32,535 bases of DNA from CAZWZG01 sp964638245 (GCA_964638245.1 CAZWZG010000014.1:1-32535), one strand, 5' to 3'. Shown: positions 1-8,714, counted from the stretch's first letter. A program made the numbers and translations. The notes: generated by a model from the letters alone, not told the origin.

Positions 1-55
1 GAGCACCGGTTTTTGGTACCGTAGGTTGCAGGTTCGAGTCCTGCCTTCCCAGCCA
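1..55 (+). tRNA. tRNA-Gln (anticodon TTG), 3' part, 5' end outside window
   Basis: The anticodon loop TTTTGGT (11-17) gives anticodon TTG at 13-15, flanked by a mostly paired stem CCGGT/ACCGT with one C:T mismatch at the outer pair. The T arm is a perfect GCAGG/CCTGC stem around TTCGAGT. The acceptor 3' strand CTTCCCA, discriminator G and an encoded CCA at 53-55 follow. The D arm and the 5' acceptor strand lie mostly before the window. The tRNA converges on the gallate operon and ends 20 bp from it, so that operon cannot extend further in this direction. Confidence 0.92.
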
Positions 56-75
56 TATTCTTCCACTTCGTATCT

Positions 76-1134
76 TCAGGCTGGTCGCGGAAAGACCGTA
101 CCGTCCATCAACTTGCGTGCGGTACGCAAAACCTCGACACGCACGACCTCACCATCTTGCATATGACCAATCACGGTCATCTCGCCGGTGGGATGTTCGA
201 TCGAAAGCGCCTCTCGTGAAGTGACCTCCCGGTTCGGATCGTGACCTAAAGCACCAGACGTCAGGCATGCCGTAGCCACGCTTACCGCACCCAGCACACC
301 TATCGCCTTGTGACAGCGATGCGGGATGAAGGTGCGGGTCGAAATAGCGCCACCCTCCAAAGCCGGGCTGATCATCGTCATTTTCGGCACCGATTTCTCG
401 GAGACATCTCCGAGGTTCATCATCGGCCCAGCAGCAAGACGGATCTTCTCGAGACGGGCGCGCAAGCCTTCATTCGCTTCAAGTGCTTCCGGTGTCTCGG
501 TTCCGCTGATCCCAAGATCCGCTGCGCGCAAGATGACGCAAGGCATCCCATTGTCGATCAGCGTGACGTCCAGACCATCGATCTGGTCAACGACCCGGCC
601 TGTCGGGAAAAGCGCGCCACAGCTGGACCCCGCTGTATCGCGAAACGCGATCGGTATCGCAGCGCTCGTCCCCGGCACGCCATCAATGCGCGCGGGACCA
701 GCGTACGACACAACGCCGCCGGGTGTTGCAACACCTGCCACCGCTACCTGACCGGTGTTCTCCATATAGATTGTCACCGGGGTCTCAGCGGGCTTTGCAG
801 GCACCAGCCCACGCTCAATCGCAAAGGGCGCGACCCCCGCAAGAATGTTCCCGCAATTCTGCGCAACCGATACGACCGCACGGTCCACGAAAACCTGCAA
901 GAACAAGTAGTCGACATCGATGCCAGGACGCTCGGACGGCGACACGATCGCGACTTTTGAGGTCAGGGGATCCGCGCCGCCCATGCCATCGATCTGTCGC
1001 GGATCCGGTGATCCCATGATCGACAAAAGCAGAGCATCGCGAGAATCAACATCGCTCGGCAGGTCATCCTTGAGGAAATACCCGCCCTTCGAAGTACCAC
1101 CACGCATCCACATGACGCGGATGCCCTCATTCAT
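76..1134 (-). CDS. galD: 4-oxalomesaconate tautomerase (PrpF family)
   Basis: A 352-residue protein of the PrpF/DapF-like isomerase fold family. It begins with the family signature RGGTSKGGYF (about residues 11-20) and carries the two conserved cysteine loops, QNCGN near residue 94 and SSCGALFPTG near residue 170. GalD/LigU-type enzymes interconvert keto and enol forms of 4-oxalomesaconate in gallate and protocatechuate-4,5-cleavage catabolism. Assignment to that step rather than to the aconitate isomerase PrpF rests on its neighbours: its start overlaps the LigK-type aldolase by 8 bp, and a GalB-type hydratase is upstream. It is the last gene of the operon. An AAGG-type ribosome site lies about 9 bases before the ATG. 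Length fits the family. The family is firm; the exact substrate is inferred from context. Confidence 0.85.
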   Translation of the reverse strand: MNEGIRVMWMRGGTSKGGYFLKDDLPSDVDSRDALLLSIMGSPDPRQIDGMGGADPLTSKVAIVSPSERPGIDVDYLFLQVFVDRAVVSVAQNCGNILAGVAPFAIERGLVPAKPAETPVTIYMENTGQVAVAGVATPGGVVSYAGPARIDGVPGTSAAIPIAFRDTAGSSCGALFPTGRVVDQIDGLDVTLIDNGMPCVILRAADLGISGTETPEALEANEGLRARLEKIRLAAGPMMNLGDVSEKSVPKMTMISPALEGGAISTRTFIPHRCHKAIGVLGAVSVATACLTSGALGHDPNREVTSREALSIEHPTGEMTVIGHMQDGEVVRVEVLRTARKLMDGTVFPRPA

Positions 1135-1798
1135 ACTTCAGGCCTTTTTCCGCCAGCCGAGGGCGCATGTCGTAGATATCCAGACCGAGCTCTCCCGAAG
1201 CCAACCTTGCGCGCTTGCCCTCTTCCGCCTGAAGCCGGACCTGAGCCTGCTTCAGGGTCGCATTGGCGGTGTCACGTGGAACAACGCACACCCCATCGTC
1301 ATCGGCCACAATCACGTCGCCAGGCTGGACAGCAGCACCGGCACAAACGATAGGAATGTTGACCGATCCAATGGTTTCCTTGACCGTGCCCTGTGCGGAA
1401 ACGGCGGTCGACCAGACCAGAAACCCCATCGCCCGCAGATCCTTCGTGTCCCGTACGCCAGCATCGATGATCAATGCGCGACACCCGCGTGCCATCGCGG
1501 AAGTTGCCAGAAGGTCGCCAAAGTATCCCATGTCGCAGGGCGATGTCGGCGCCAGAACCATGATGTCCCCGTCCTCAAGCTGTTCAATGGCAACGTGGAT
1601 CATCCAGTTGTCGCCCGGAGCCGCGCTGATCGTCACAGCACTTCCCGCGATGCCTTGATCCATCTGGATCGGCCGCATCGCCGATGACATCAGTCCGGTG
1701 CGACCTTGTGCTTCGTGCACCGTGGCGACACCAGCTTCGCCAAGGGCCTTGATCGTCGCAGGATCCGCGCGTTCGATGTTCTTGCGCACGACACCCAT
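1127..1798 (-). CDS. ligK: 4-carboxy-4-hydroxy-2-oxoadipate aldolase / oxaloacetate decarboxylase
   Basis: A 223-residue member of the class II (metal-dependent) HMG/CHA aldolase, RraA-like family. The key region has GDLLA followed about 13 residues later by IIDAGVRD, whose Arg and Asp are the substrate and metal-site residues in this family. The enzyme (LigK/GalC/ProA) splits 4-carboxy-4-hydroxy-2-oxoadipate into pyruvate and oxaloacetate, the last step of gallate and protocatechuate-4,5 cleavage. The ATG at 1798 shares one base with the stop codon of the upstream hydratase gene, so translation is probably coupled; a TTG one codon earlier is less likely. RraA-type RNase E inhibitors are the main alternative in this fold, but the GalB and GalD neighbours favour the aldolase. 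Confidence 0.9.
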   Translation of the reverse strand: MGVVRKNIERADPATIKALGEAGVATVHEAQGRTGLMSSAMRPIQMDQGIAGSAVTISAAPGDNWMIHVAIEQLEDGDIMVLAPTSPCDMGYFGDLLATSAMARGCRALIIDAGVRDTKDLRAMGFLVWSTAVSAQGTVKETIGSVNIPIVCAGAAVQPGDVIVADDDGVCVVPRDTANATLKQAQVRLQAEEGKRARLASGELGLDIYDMRPRLAEKGLKYE

Positions 1799-2529
1799 CA
1801 AAGCTCATCCACCGTGCGCGGGAAGATCGATTGAAATCCTTCGGCGTAATGGCAATCGCGCCCGCCCGACATGCCCCCGGAGTTCCGCTTGAAATGGTTC
1901 GTGCGCTGCTGCGCGACACGGGTGTAGTACTCCCACAGGTGGACCTGACCCTGCATGCACTCCATCGCCGCGCGTTTCTTGGCCCAGACCGGCGTGATGT
2001 CCAGGAACACATCCGGCTTCCAACCCATCTGTTCGGTTTGGTGCGGCTCAAACAGATAAAGCTGTGGCGCGCCAAGGACCTTTTCGCCCGGATTGTGACC
2101 CCACGCCTGCGCAATCATCCGGCATTCAAGGGCCACTTGCGTCATGTACATGTGGTCGGTGTTGTAGGGGTCGTATTGGGAGTGGCTCATCATGAATGAC
2201 GGCTGCACGTCACGGATGAGATCGACCAGTTTGAATTTTTCATCCCGGCCCATCTCAAGTGGATAGTCCCCCAGATCAAAGCACTCCAGCCGGGCAACGC
2301 CCAAAGCGTCAGCTGCGGCTTCGGCCTCAGCCCGGCGGATCGCTTTGACCTCGTCGAGGGATTTGCCCTCTTTCCAGAGCCGCGCGCTTTCCCCGCGTTC
2401 TCCGAAGGAAAGGCAGGCAACCGTGACGTCATATCCTTTTTCGGCATGCAACGCGATCGCGCCGCCGCAGCGCCAAACGAAGTCCGCGGCATGGGCCGAT
2501 ATCACCAGTGCCGACTTTCCGGTGCTCAT
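1798..2529 (-). CDS. galB: 4-oxalomesaconate hydratase (PIG-L/LmbE family)
   Basis: A 243-residue protein of the zinc-dependent PIG-L deacetylase superfamily. The canonical AHPDDE motif is replaced by SAHAADFVWRCGG (residues 11-23), the variant I associate with Pseudomonas putida GalB, where the fold hydrates 4-oxalomesaconate to 4-carboxy-4-hydroxy-2-oxoadipate. A later PYNTDH motif supplies a further metal-ligand histidine. A strong AGGAGG ribosome site sits 6 bases before the ATG. The upstream FGE gene ends 21 bp away, and the downstream aldolase start overlaps this stop. The product is the substrate of the LigK-type aldolase next door, which strongly supports the assignment over a generic N-deacetylase. 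Confidence 0.87.
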   Translation of the reverse strand: MSTGKSALVISAHAADFVWRCGGAIALHAEKGYDVTVACLSFGERGESARLWKEGKSLDEVKAIRRAEAEAAADALGVARLECFDLGDYPLEMGRDEKFKLVDLIRDVQPSFMMSHSQYDPYNTDHMYMTQVALECRMIAQAWGHNPGEKVLGAPQLYLFEPHQTEQMGWKPDVFLDITPVWAKKRAAMECMQGQVHLWEYYTRVAQQRTNHFKRNSGGMSGGRDCHYAEGFQSIFPRTVDEL

Positions 2530-2550
2530 TGCGGACCTCCTGTTTCTTGA

Positions 2551-3486
2551 TCACGCAGGAACATCATAGACCAATCGGAACCCAGTGTGCGATGTCGAGG
2601 AATCCGCAGAGGTGCTGTTGCGCGCGGCAATCCGGTATCGATAGCAATAGCTCCGGTGGCAAAGGAACGATCCGCCCTTGGTTAGCTTGAAGCCCGTTTT
2701 TCCAGCGTGGATTGTCTTGACAGACTTCTTCAAGGAACGGACTTTGAACACCTCGGACGTAAACTCCCAGACATTGCCGACCATGTTGTACAAACCGTAC
2801 CCATTGGGGTCGAAGGACCGGGCGGGTGCGGTTCCCTTGTATCCATCGAGCCCTAGATCGACGTCCGGAAATCGTCCCTGCCATATGTTGCACGGCTGAA
2901 ATGACTCGTCGTCAGGTTCTTCATTCCCCCATGGGAATTGAACATCACCCAAGCCGCCACGGGCCGCGTGCTCCCATTCGGCTTCTTTGGGCAGGCGTGC
3001 ACCGGCCCAGCGGGCGAATGCCGTCGCGTCGTTCCATGACACGTGGACCACAGGGTGATCATCGTCAGCGGCTTCGCCGTCCGGGCCAAAAGGTTTTTTC
3101 CAGCTGGCTCCTTCGACCACGCGCCACCACTGCGCCTCTGCCACCGCTCGCGTCGGCGGAAAATCGGGCGGTAGGAGGCCCCAGAACACCATGCTATCGC
3201 CAAGACGTTCGGCATCGGTTTGATAGCCCGTATCCGCAACAAAGGCTCTAAACCGCGTATTTGTGACTGTTGTGTTGTCCATTCCAAAAGCTGCTACGCG
3301 TTTTTGGCGCAGTGGCGCTTCACCATCTTGAGGAAGAAAAGGTCGGTCCGTGCCGATCATACCTTGACCGCCTGGCACCTTGACGACGTCCGGCGTGTCG
3401 ATGCCGATCCCCTGCCCGTCTGTAAACGGCCTTACGCTTGTTAGTGCGCCGTCGCCGTTCCTTTTTGGTGTGCAGCAGGCCTTCAT
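2551..3486 (-). CDS. formylglycine-generating enzyme (sulfatase-modifying factor, SUMF1 family)
   Basis: A 311-residue protein with the complete FGE-sulfatase fold. FGE oxidises a cysteine in sulfatases to C-alpha-formylglycine, using oxygen and copper. Both active-site cysteines are present near the C-terminus in CHRSYCYRYR (Cys276 and Cys281), within the typical GGSF...GFR block. Upstream motifs include HPVVHVSWNDA, RLPKEAEWEHAARGG, FPWGNE and NMVGNVWEF. These match true FGEs rather than EgtB or PvdO relatives. The ATG at 3486 was chosen because it gives the N-terminus MKACCTPKR, which I recall from bacterial FGEs, and has an AGGGGA stretch just before it; a start 26 codons upstream adds only low-complexity sequence. 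No sulfatase is visible in the window. As first gene of the gallate-type operon, 21 bp before galB, it is probably co-transcribed with it. Confidence 0.9.
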   Translation of the reverse strand: MKACCTPKRNGDGALTSVRPFTDGQGIGIDTPDVVKVPGGQGMIGTDRPFLPQDGEAPLRQKRVAAFGMDNTTVTNTRFRAFVADTGYQTDAERLGDSMVFWGLLPPDFPPTRAVAEAQWWRVVEGASWKKPFGPDGEAADDDHPVVHVSWNDATAFARWAGARLPKEAEWEHAARGGLGDVQFPWGNEEPDDESFQPCNIWQGRFPDVDLGLDGYKGTAPARSFDPNGYGLYNMVGNVWEFTSEVFKVRSLKKSVKTIHAGKTGFKLTKGGSFLCHRSYCYRYRIAARNSTSADSSTSHTGFRLVYDVPA

Positions 3487-3593
3487 TCCCCTGTGATCCT
3501 CGCGAAAACTGCAGCTACTTCGACTTTCGCCAGAGTGACTGCAGCCGCTCAGCCGTGCAAGCACACATCGCAGACAAGGTCGTATCTAGACTT

Positions 3594-3615
3594 TTTGTAT
3601 CCGGTTGGATACAAA
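3594..3615. promoter_or_regulatory. perfect palindrome, candidate GntR/FCD regulator operator
   Basis: Two perfect 9-base arms, TTTGTATCC (3594-3602) and GGATACAAA (3607-3615), flank a 4-base spacer GGTT. The site lies 27 bp before the GntR-family start and 107 bp before the divergent FGE-galB operon. GntR/FCD regulators typically bind such AT-flanked palindromes, so autoregulation and repression of both units is likely. No footprint is available; the assignment is inferred from symmetry and position. Confidence 0.72.
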
Positions 3616-3642
3616 GTTAACAAATCCAGACCAGGCACAACT

Positions 3643-4278
3643 ATGACGCGCAAACCCAGCGGCGAAGCCGCCTACGATGCTCTTATGTCGTCGATCCGCG
3701 AAGGCGTCTTTCAACCCGGTGATCGGCTTCGCGAAGAAGACGTCGCGCGCCGTCTCGACCTGTCCCGAACGCCGGTCCGGGAGGCGCTCCGTCGCCTTGA
3801 GTCAGAGCGCATTGTCGAGCATCGCCCGCGGATAGGTGCTGTGATCCGCAAGCTGGACCACAGCGAAGTCATCGAACTTTATGAAATGCGCATTGTCCTA
3901 GAGCGTTCGGCGGCGGAACTGGCAGCGAAACACGCGCTGGCGCCCGAAATCGATGCCTTGGAGCATTTCAATACCCAGATCGCCTCGGAACGGGCCAATC
4001 CGATGCGCGCCGCTGCGATCAATCAGGACTTTCACCGCGGCCTTTACCGTGCAGGCCGCAATCGGTTTCTGACCGAGGCGGCAAGAACCCTGAACAATTC
4101 TCTCTTGCTCCTGGGGCCCACGACCTACACCAAGTCAGGCCGCATCGACATCGTTGTTTCCCAGCATCAGACCCTGATTGATGCATTGCGTTCCGGCGAT
4201 CCAAAGGCCGCCGGGCAAGCCGCAGAGGCACATCTGACCGCATCGCTGGAACTGCGACTGCAGGAGCTTGTTTTGTGA
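3643..4278 (+). CDS. GntR-family transcriptional regulator, FCD (FadR) subfamily
   Basis: A 211-residue regulator. Residues about 5-72 form the GntR winged helix (ALMSSIREGVFQPGDRL, then LSRTPVREALRRLESE, the recognition region). Residues about 80-205 form the all-helical FCD effector domain with the usual histidines, including the one in NQDFHRGLY and the one in SQHQTLIDAL, which often bind a metal and a carboxylic acid ligand. The ATG at 3643 follows the palindromic operator and excludes an unlikely 50-residue extension. It is divergent from the FGE-galB-ligK-galD operon, and its stop overlaps the AbrB-family gene by 4 bp. The likely effector is an aromatic-pathway acid, by inference only. 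Confidence 0.9.
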   Translation: MTRKPSGEAAYDALMSSIREGVFQPGDRLREEDVARRLDLSRTPVREALRRLESERIVEHRPRIGAVIRKLDHSEVIELYEMRIVLERSAAELAAKHALAPEIDALEHFNTQIASERANPMRAAAINQDFHRGLYRAGRNRFLTEAARTLNNSLLLLGPTTYTKSGRIDIVVSQHQTLIDALRSGDPKAAGQAAEAHLTASLELRLQELVL

Positions 4279-5294
4279 TCACGGTCTTGCTGTCGTTTGG
4301 AGTCGCGGGGCTAGGCGTCGCGGCATTCATGCTCATCGGCCTCCCCCTGCCCTGGCTTTTGGGTCCAATGACCGCGTGCCTCATTGCAGCGCTCATGGGC
4401 GTGCCACTCCGCGGCCTCGCCGGACTGAACGCGTCCATGCGAACGATCCTCGGGGTTGCGGTTGGGGCGACAATCACACCCGCGGTTCTCGTCACCCTTC
4501 CGGGGATGTGGCCCACATTGGTTCTGGTGCCGTTGATGATCATTGCCGCTGCCTTGATCGGTGTGCCTTATTTTCAGCGGGTCTGGGGCTATGACCGGCC
4601 TACTGCGTTTTACTCCGCGATGCCCGGCGGGTTGCAGGACATGCTGATCTTTGGCGAAGAAGCGGGTGGGAACGTCCGCACGCTGTCGCTGACCCATGCC
4701 ACAAGGGTGCTTTTGATCGTCTGCGCCGCGCCATTCCTTCTGAGCCTTTTTTGGGATGCGGATTTGTCGAACCCTCCGGGTCAACCGCTTTTGGATGTCG
4801 CGCCCAAGGATCTCGCCTTGATGATCGTTTGCGCGGCATCCGGTTGGTGGGTCGCGGCTAGAATCAGGCTCTTTGGTGCCTCGATCCTTGGTCCGATGAT
4901 CGCGACGGCGATCGTTTCGGTTCTTGGCTATCTCGAAAACCGTCCGCCGACTGAGGCGATCTGGATGGCGCAGTTCTTTATCGGGATGACGATTGGCACG
5001 AAATACAGCGGGATTACGATGTCCGAAGTGCGCCGCGACCTGACAGCAGCGACGGGGTATTGCGGCATACTGGTCATTCTCACGCTGATATTCGTTGAGA
5101 TCGTCTATGCTTTCGACATGGCTCCGGGGCTCGAAGCGCTTCTTGCGTTTGCGCCAGGGGGCCAGGCTGAAATGACCGTTTTGGCCCTCGTTGTTGGCGC
5201 GGATGCTGCGTTCGTCGTGGCACATCATATCCTGAGGATCGTAATTGTGATCACAGGCGCGCCTTTTGCCATGCGTTGGCTTGGGCGCGATTAG
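4275..5294 (+). CDS. AbrB-family integral membrane protein (PF05145), putative transporter or regulator
   Basis: A 339-residue, very hydrophobic protein with about ten membrane segments. It has the two AbrB-type halves, each with a glycine/proline loop: LPLPWLLGPM near residues 23-32 and a later ASILGPMIATA. A third motif, SAMPGGLQDMLIFGEEAG, is typical of the family, and APGGQAEMTVLAL occurs near the C-terminus. The name comes from E. coli AbrB, a membrane protein affecting aidB; biochemical function is poorly known. The GTG start overlaps the regulator stop (GTGA), with GGAG about 9 bases upstream, so the two genes are co-transcribed. Context suggests transport of an acid metabolite or sensing for the divergent aromatic-acid operon, but that is inference. 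It converges on putA with 3 bases between stops. Confidence 0.85.
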   Translation: MITVLLSFGVAGLGVAAFMLIGLPLPWLLGPMTACLIAALMGVPLRGLAGLNASMRTILGVAVGATITPAVLVTLPGMWPTLVLVPLMIIAAALIGVPYFQRVWGYDRPTAFYSAMPGGLQDMLIFGEEAGGNVRTLSLTHATRVLLIVCAAPFLLSLFWDADLSNPPGQPLLDVAPKDLALMIVCAASGWWVAARIRLFGASILGPMIATAIVSVLGYLENRPPTEAIWMAQFFIGMTIGTKYSGITMSEVRRDLTAATGYCGILVILTLIFVEIVYAFDMAPGLEALLAFAPGGQAEMTVLALVVGADAAFVVAHHILRIVIVITGAPFAMRWLGRD

Positions 5295-5297
5295 AGT

Positions 5298-8200
5298 CTA
5301 GGCACGGCCAGCCAAAAGTCCCGTATTTCCGCCCGCCGCAGTGGTATCGACGCAGATATGGCGTTCAAGCATGACATGCGCCGTGTCTGGCATGTCGGTG
5401 ATCAGCGGAAGGATGGGTCCCGGCTTTTGAGCCAACGCCGTTGCATAGGCACGCCCAGCGTCTTTATCGCCCCACCACAGCACGGCCGAGAAACCCTCAA
5501 GATCGCGCAGGATTTCAGCGTCCACGTGTGCCTCCACCGCCGCAGCGCGCCCGCCGAAAGCCTGAACCGCGCGCACTTGCGCCTCTGCGGTCGTTTTTCC
5601 AGGACCAAAGCAAAGTACAGGCTCGCGGGCGCAAAGCGATAGACGGTTTAACTCGCCAGTTGGTCCGGGAAGGGTCTCTGACCGTGTTTCTTGCAAGGTT
5701 TGACGCGCCACGGATAGAAGGGTTTCGATGTGATGCAGATCCGCGTTGCCAGAAGGTTCTAGCGTTGAGGTTTCGGACGTCGTGACGACGAACCGACCCA
5801 AGTAGTTCGGCCCACCCGCTTTTGGCCCCGTCCCCGACAGCCCTTCGCCCCCAAAGGGCTGCGAGCCAACCACCGCGCCAATCTGATTGCGGTTGGCGTA
5901 GACATTGCCCGCGTCGACCGTTTCGGTGATCTGCTGCACACGATCGTCGATCCGCGTGTGGAGCCCAAAGGTCAGACCGTAGCCTGTGGCGTTGATATCT
6001 TCGATCACCTGCTCCAATTGCCCCGCCTCGAAGGTTGCAACATGCAGAACCGGGCCAAAAACCTCGCGATCCATTGCCTTGATCCCTGTCACCGACAAGA
6101 GCGTTGGAGCGACAAAATTTGGCTGATTAGAGACTGTTTTTCTGTGGATGATTTGATTTGATCGCTCTTGAATGTAGGTCTCAATCTGTTCTGCAGCCAG
6201 CTTTGTGATCACAGGCCCAACATCAGTCGAAATGTCCCACGGATCGCCGACCGAAAGTTCGTCCATGGCGCCTTTGATCATCTCGATGAGAGACGGAGCA
6301 ATGTCGTTTTGCACATATAGGCATCGCAGGGCTGAACAGCGTTGCCCCGCCGATTGAAACGCTGACGCGACAATGTCCCTGACCGCTTGCTCGGGCAAAG
6401 CGGTGCTATCGACGATCATCGCGTTCAGACCGCCGGTTTCCGCGATCAGCGGCGCTCCGGGACGCATGCCGCGCGCCATGGCCGTTTGAATACGCTTCGC
6501 TGTGGCCGTGGAACCAGTAAAGGCGACGCCCGACACGCGCGGATCTGAGGTCAACGCAGCCCCCACCGCGCCGCCCTGCCCCGGCAAAAGCTGAATTGCG
6601 GTTTTTGGAACCCCTGCATCATGCATGAGTGTCACCGCCAGATGCGCAATCGCCGGTGTCGTTTCAGCCGGCTTGGCCAGAACTGCATTTCCGGTCGCCA
6701 ACGCCGCCGCGATTTGCCCTGTGAAGATGGCCAGCGGAAAGTTCCATGGCGAAATACAGGTAAACACGCCGCGGGCCGTTCCCGGCGCCAAGAGCGCACG
6801 CGCGGCATAGTAGCGAAGGAAATCGACCGCCTCGCGCAGTTCCGCTACAGCGTCCAAGAGCGTTTTGCCGGCTTCCACGGCCAAAAGCGCAAAGATCCTA
6901 TCGGCGTTCGCTTCATAGAGATCCGCAACCCGCCGGAGCGTTTCCGCACGGTGCGCAACATCATCCGTCCAAGGCAAAGCCGCCGCCAGTGCTGTTTCAA
7001 CATCTGCTGCGCTGGCTTGCCGAACAACACGCGTCTTCGCCGAAGTTGTCGGGTTTCGTGACTCTTCGAGGTCTTGGGTGTTGAGCGGTCCGGCGATGAT
7101 GGGACCGATGTCCCAGGGTTCGGGCGCATGTCGGGACGATGCAATCGTGTTCAGAACTCCGACATCCGAAAGGTCAAAACCTTTTGAATTTAACCGATCC
7201 GGCTCGAAAATTTGCGGCCCACGAGGGATCGACGCCGCATCCGTCATTGCGTCGAACGGACAGGCCGCAACCACTTCTGCCGGAACCGCTTCGTCGACGA
7301 TCTGATTGACGAAGGAAGAGTTCGCGCCGTTTTCCAGCAGCCTGCGCACCAGATACGCCAACAAGTCTCTGTGCGCGCCGACCGGAGCGTAAATCCGACA
7401 GCGGGTGCCGTTGTCCTTGAGCACCATATCGTGGAGGGCTTCGCCCATCCCATGGAGGCGCTGAAACTCGTAAGCCCCCGCATCAAGGTCGCGCGCCATG
7501 TGCAGGATTGCCGAAACCGTATGGGCATTATGGGTCGCAAATTGGGGGTACAGTCGGTCTGTCATCCCAAGTAGCCGCCGCGCATTGGCAATATAGCTGA
7601 TGTCAGTGGCAGGTTTGGTCGTGAAAACTGGAAAGTCGCTCAGGCCTTCGACCTGTGCATGCTTGATTTCGGTGTCCCAATAGGCGCCTTTGACCAGACG
7701 CACCATGATCCGCCGATCATGCCGCTGGGCCATTTCATAAAGATCGTCGATGACGCGGCCCGCACGTCGACCATAGGCCTGGACCACCACGCCGAAACCA
7801 TCCCAAGGGCCGAGGTCGGGGTCGTCCAATACCCTTTCAATGACATGCATCGAAAGGTTGAGCCGGTCGGCCTCTTCCGCGTCGATGTTCAAGCCCATCC
7901 CGGCAGCCGCGGCCTGGCGGGCAAGGCGGCGCACCACAGGCACAAGCTCGGCCAGAACGCGTTCGGCTTGTGCGACTTCGTATCGGGGATGAAGGGCGGA
8001 TAGTTTGATCGAAATCCCCGGGTTTTCGGCAACGGTGCCGCGCGTCGCGCCCTTGGCAATTTCGGCAATCGCGTCTTCATAGGCCTTAGCGTATCGGGCG
8101 GCATCTCGCGCCGTCATGGCTGCTTCGCCGAGCATGTCATAGGAGTACGTGAAGCCTTGTTTTTCCTTACCCCGCGCTCGCTCCATCGCGGCTTGGATCG

Positions 8201-8714
8201 TTTCGCCTAGTACGAATTGGCGGCCCATTTCGCGCATTGCCCGACCCACGGCTGTGCGGATCACCGGCTCTCCCAGTCGACGCACGAGGTTGTGGAGTGT
8301 GCCAACCACTCCGGGTTCGGCATCATCGAGCACGCGACCTGTCAAAAACAGCCCCCATGTCGAGGCATTGACCAGTGGAGAAGACGAATGGCCTAGATGC
8401 ATGCTCCAGTCCGACGAGGCGATCTTGTCCTCGATCAACGCATCGATCGTATCGGCATCCGGCACCCGCAAAAGCGCTTCGGCAAGGCACATAAGCGCCA
8501 CGCCCTCCCGGGTCGACAGGCCGTACTCGGCCAGAAAAACCTCCATCAGTCCCGGTCGGGCTTCCGAACGGATGCGCCTGACCAAGGTGGCCGCCGATGC
8601 CGAAATGTCGTTGCGATCCTGAGGGGACAAGTCGGCAGATGCGACGAAATCCTTGATCAGGTCGGATTCATCGCGGCGTTTTCCGATATCCCAGCGTGCG
8701 GTAAGGGGCGTCAT
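5298..8714 (-). CDS. putA: bifunctional proline dehydrogenase / L-glutamate-gamma-semialdehyde dehydrogenase
   Basis: An 1138-residue PutA that oxidises proline to glutamate in two steps at the inner face of the membrane. The FAD-dependent PRODH barrel (about 170-470) includes FQRLHGMGE near residue 415. The ALDH domain (about 560-990) has GFTFC-like CISPWNFPLAIFTGQ, catalytic Glu759 in AETGG and Cys793 in GQRCSAL, 34 residues apart as usual. A C-terminal segment of about 140 residues follows. There is no N-terminal ribbon-helix-helix domain, so this PutA cannot repress its own gene; the divergent Lrp-type gene is the likely regulator. The ATG at 8714 was preferred to a TTG two codons earlier because AAGGA lies 8 bases before the ATG and would be too close to the TTG. 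Confidence 0.97.
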   Translation of the reverse strand: MTPLTARWDIGKRRDESDLIKDFVASADLSPQDRNDISASAATLVRRIRSEARPGLMEVFLAEYGLSTREGVALMCLAEALLRVPDADTIDALIEDKIASSDWSMHLGHSSSPLVNASTWGLFLTGRVLDDAEPGVVGTLHNLVRRLGEPVIRTAVGRAMREMGRQFVLGETIQAAMERARGKEKQGFTYSYDMLGEAAMTARDAARYAKAYEDAIAEIAKGATRGTVAENPGISIKLSALHPRYEVAQAERVLAELVPVVRRLARQAAAAGMGLNIDAEEADRLNLSMHVIERVLDDPDLGPWDGFGVVVQAYGRRAGRVIDDLYEMAQRHDRRIMVRLVKGAYWDTEIKHAQVEGLSDFPVFTTKPATDISYIANARRLLGMTDRLYPQFATHNAHTVSAILHMARDLDAGAYEFQRLHGMGEALHDMVLKDNGTRCRIYAPVGAHRDLLAYLVRRLLENGANSSFVNQIVDEAVPAEVVAACPFDAMTDAASIPRGPQIFEPDRLNSKGFDLSDVGVLNTIASSRHAPEPWDIGPIIAGPLNTQDLEESRNPTTSAKTRVVRQASAADVETALAAALPWTDDVAHRAETLRRVADLYEANADRIFALLAVEAGKTLLDAVAELREAVDFLRYYAARALLAPGTARGVFTCISPWNFPLAIFTGQIAAALATGNAVLAKPAETTPAIAHLAVTLMHDAGVPKTAIQLLPGQGGAVGAALTSDPRVSGVAFTGSTATAKRIQTAMARGMRPGAPLIAETGGLNAMIVDSTALPEQAVRDIVASAFQSAGQRCSALRCLYVQNDIAPSLIEMIKGAMDELSVGDPWDISTDVGPVITKLAAEQIETYIQERSNQIIHRKTVSNQPNFVAPTLLSVTGIKAMDREVFGPVLHVATFEAGQLEQVIEDINATGYGLTFGLHTRIDDRVQQITETVDAGNVYANRNQIGAVVGSQPFGGEGLSGTGPKAGGPNYLGRFVVTTSETSTLEPSGNADLHHIETLLSVARQTLQETRSETLPGPTGELNRLSLCAREPVLCFGPGKTTAEAQVRAVQAFGGRAAAVEAHVDAEILRDLEGFSAVLWWGDKDAGRAYATALAQKPGPILPLITDMPDTAHVMLERHICVDTTAAGGNTGLLAGRA

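Noticed and set aside
310..1687. Several plus-strand open frames opposite galD and ligK
   Set aside because: They are antisense to two enzymes with clear family motifs and have no motifs of their own.
4311..5228. Minus-strand open frame of about 305 codons opposite the AbrB-family gene
   Set aside because: Very rich in Arg, His and Asp with no hydrophobic core, typical of antisense translation of a membrane protein gene.
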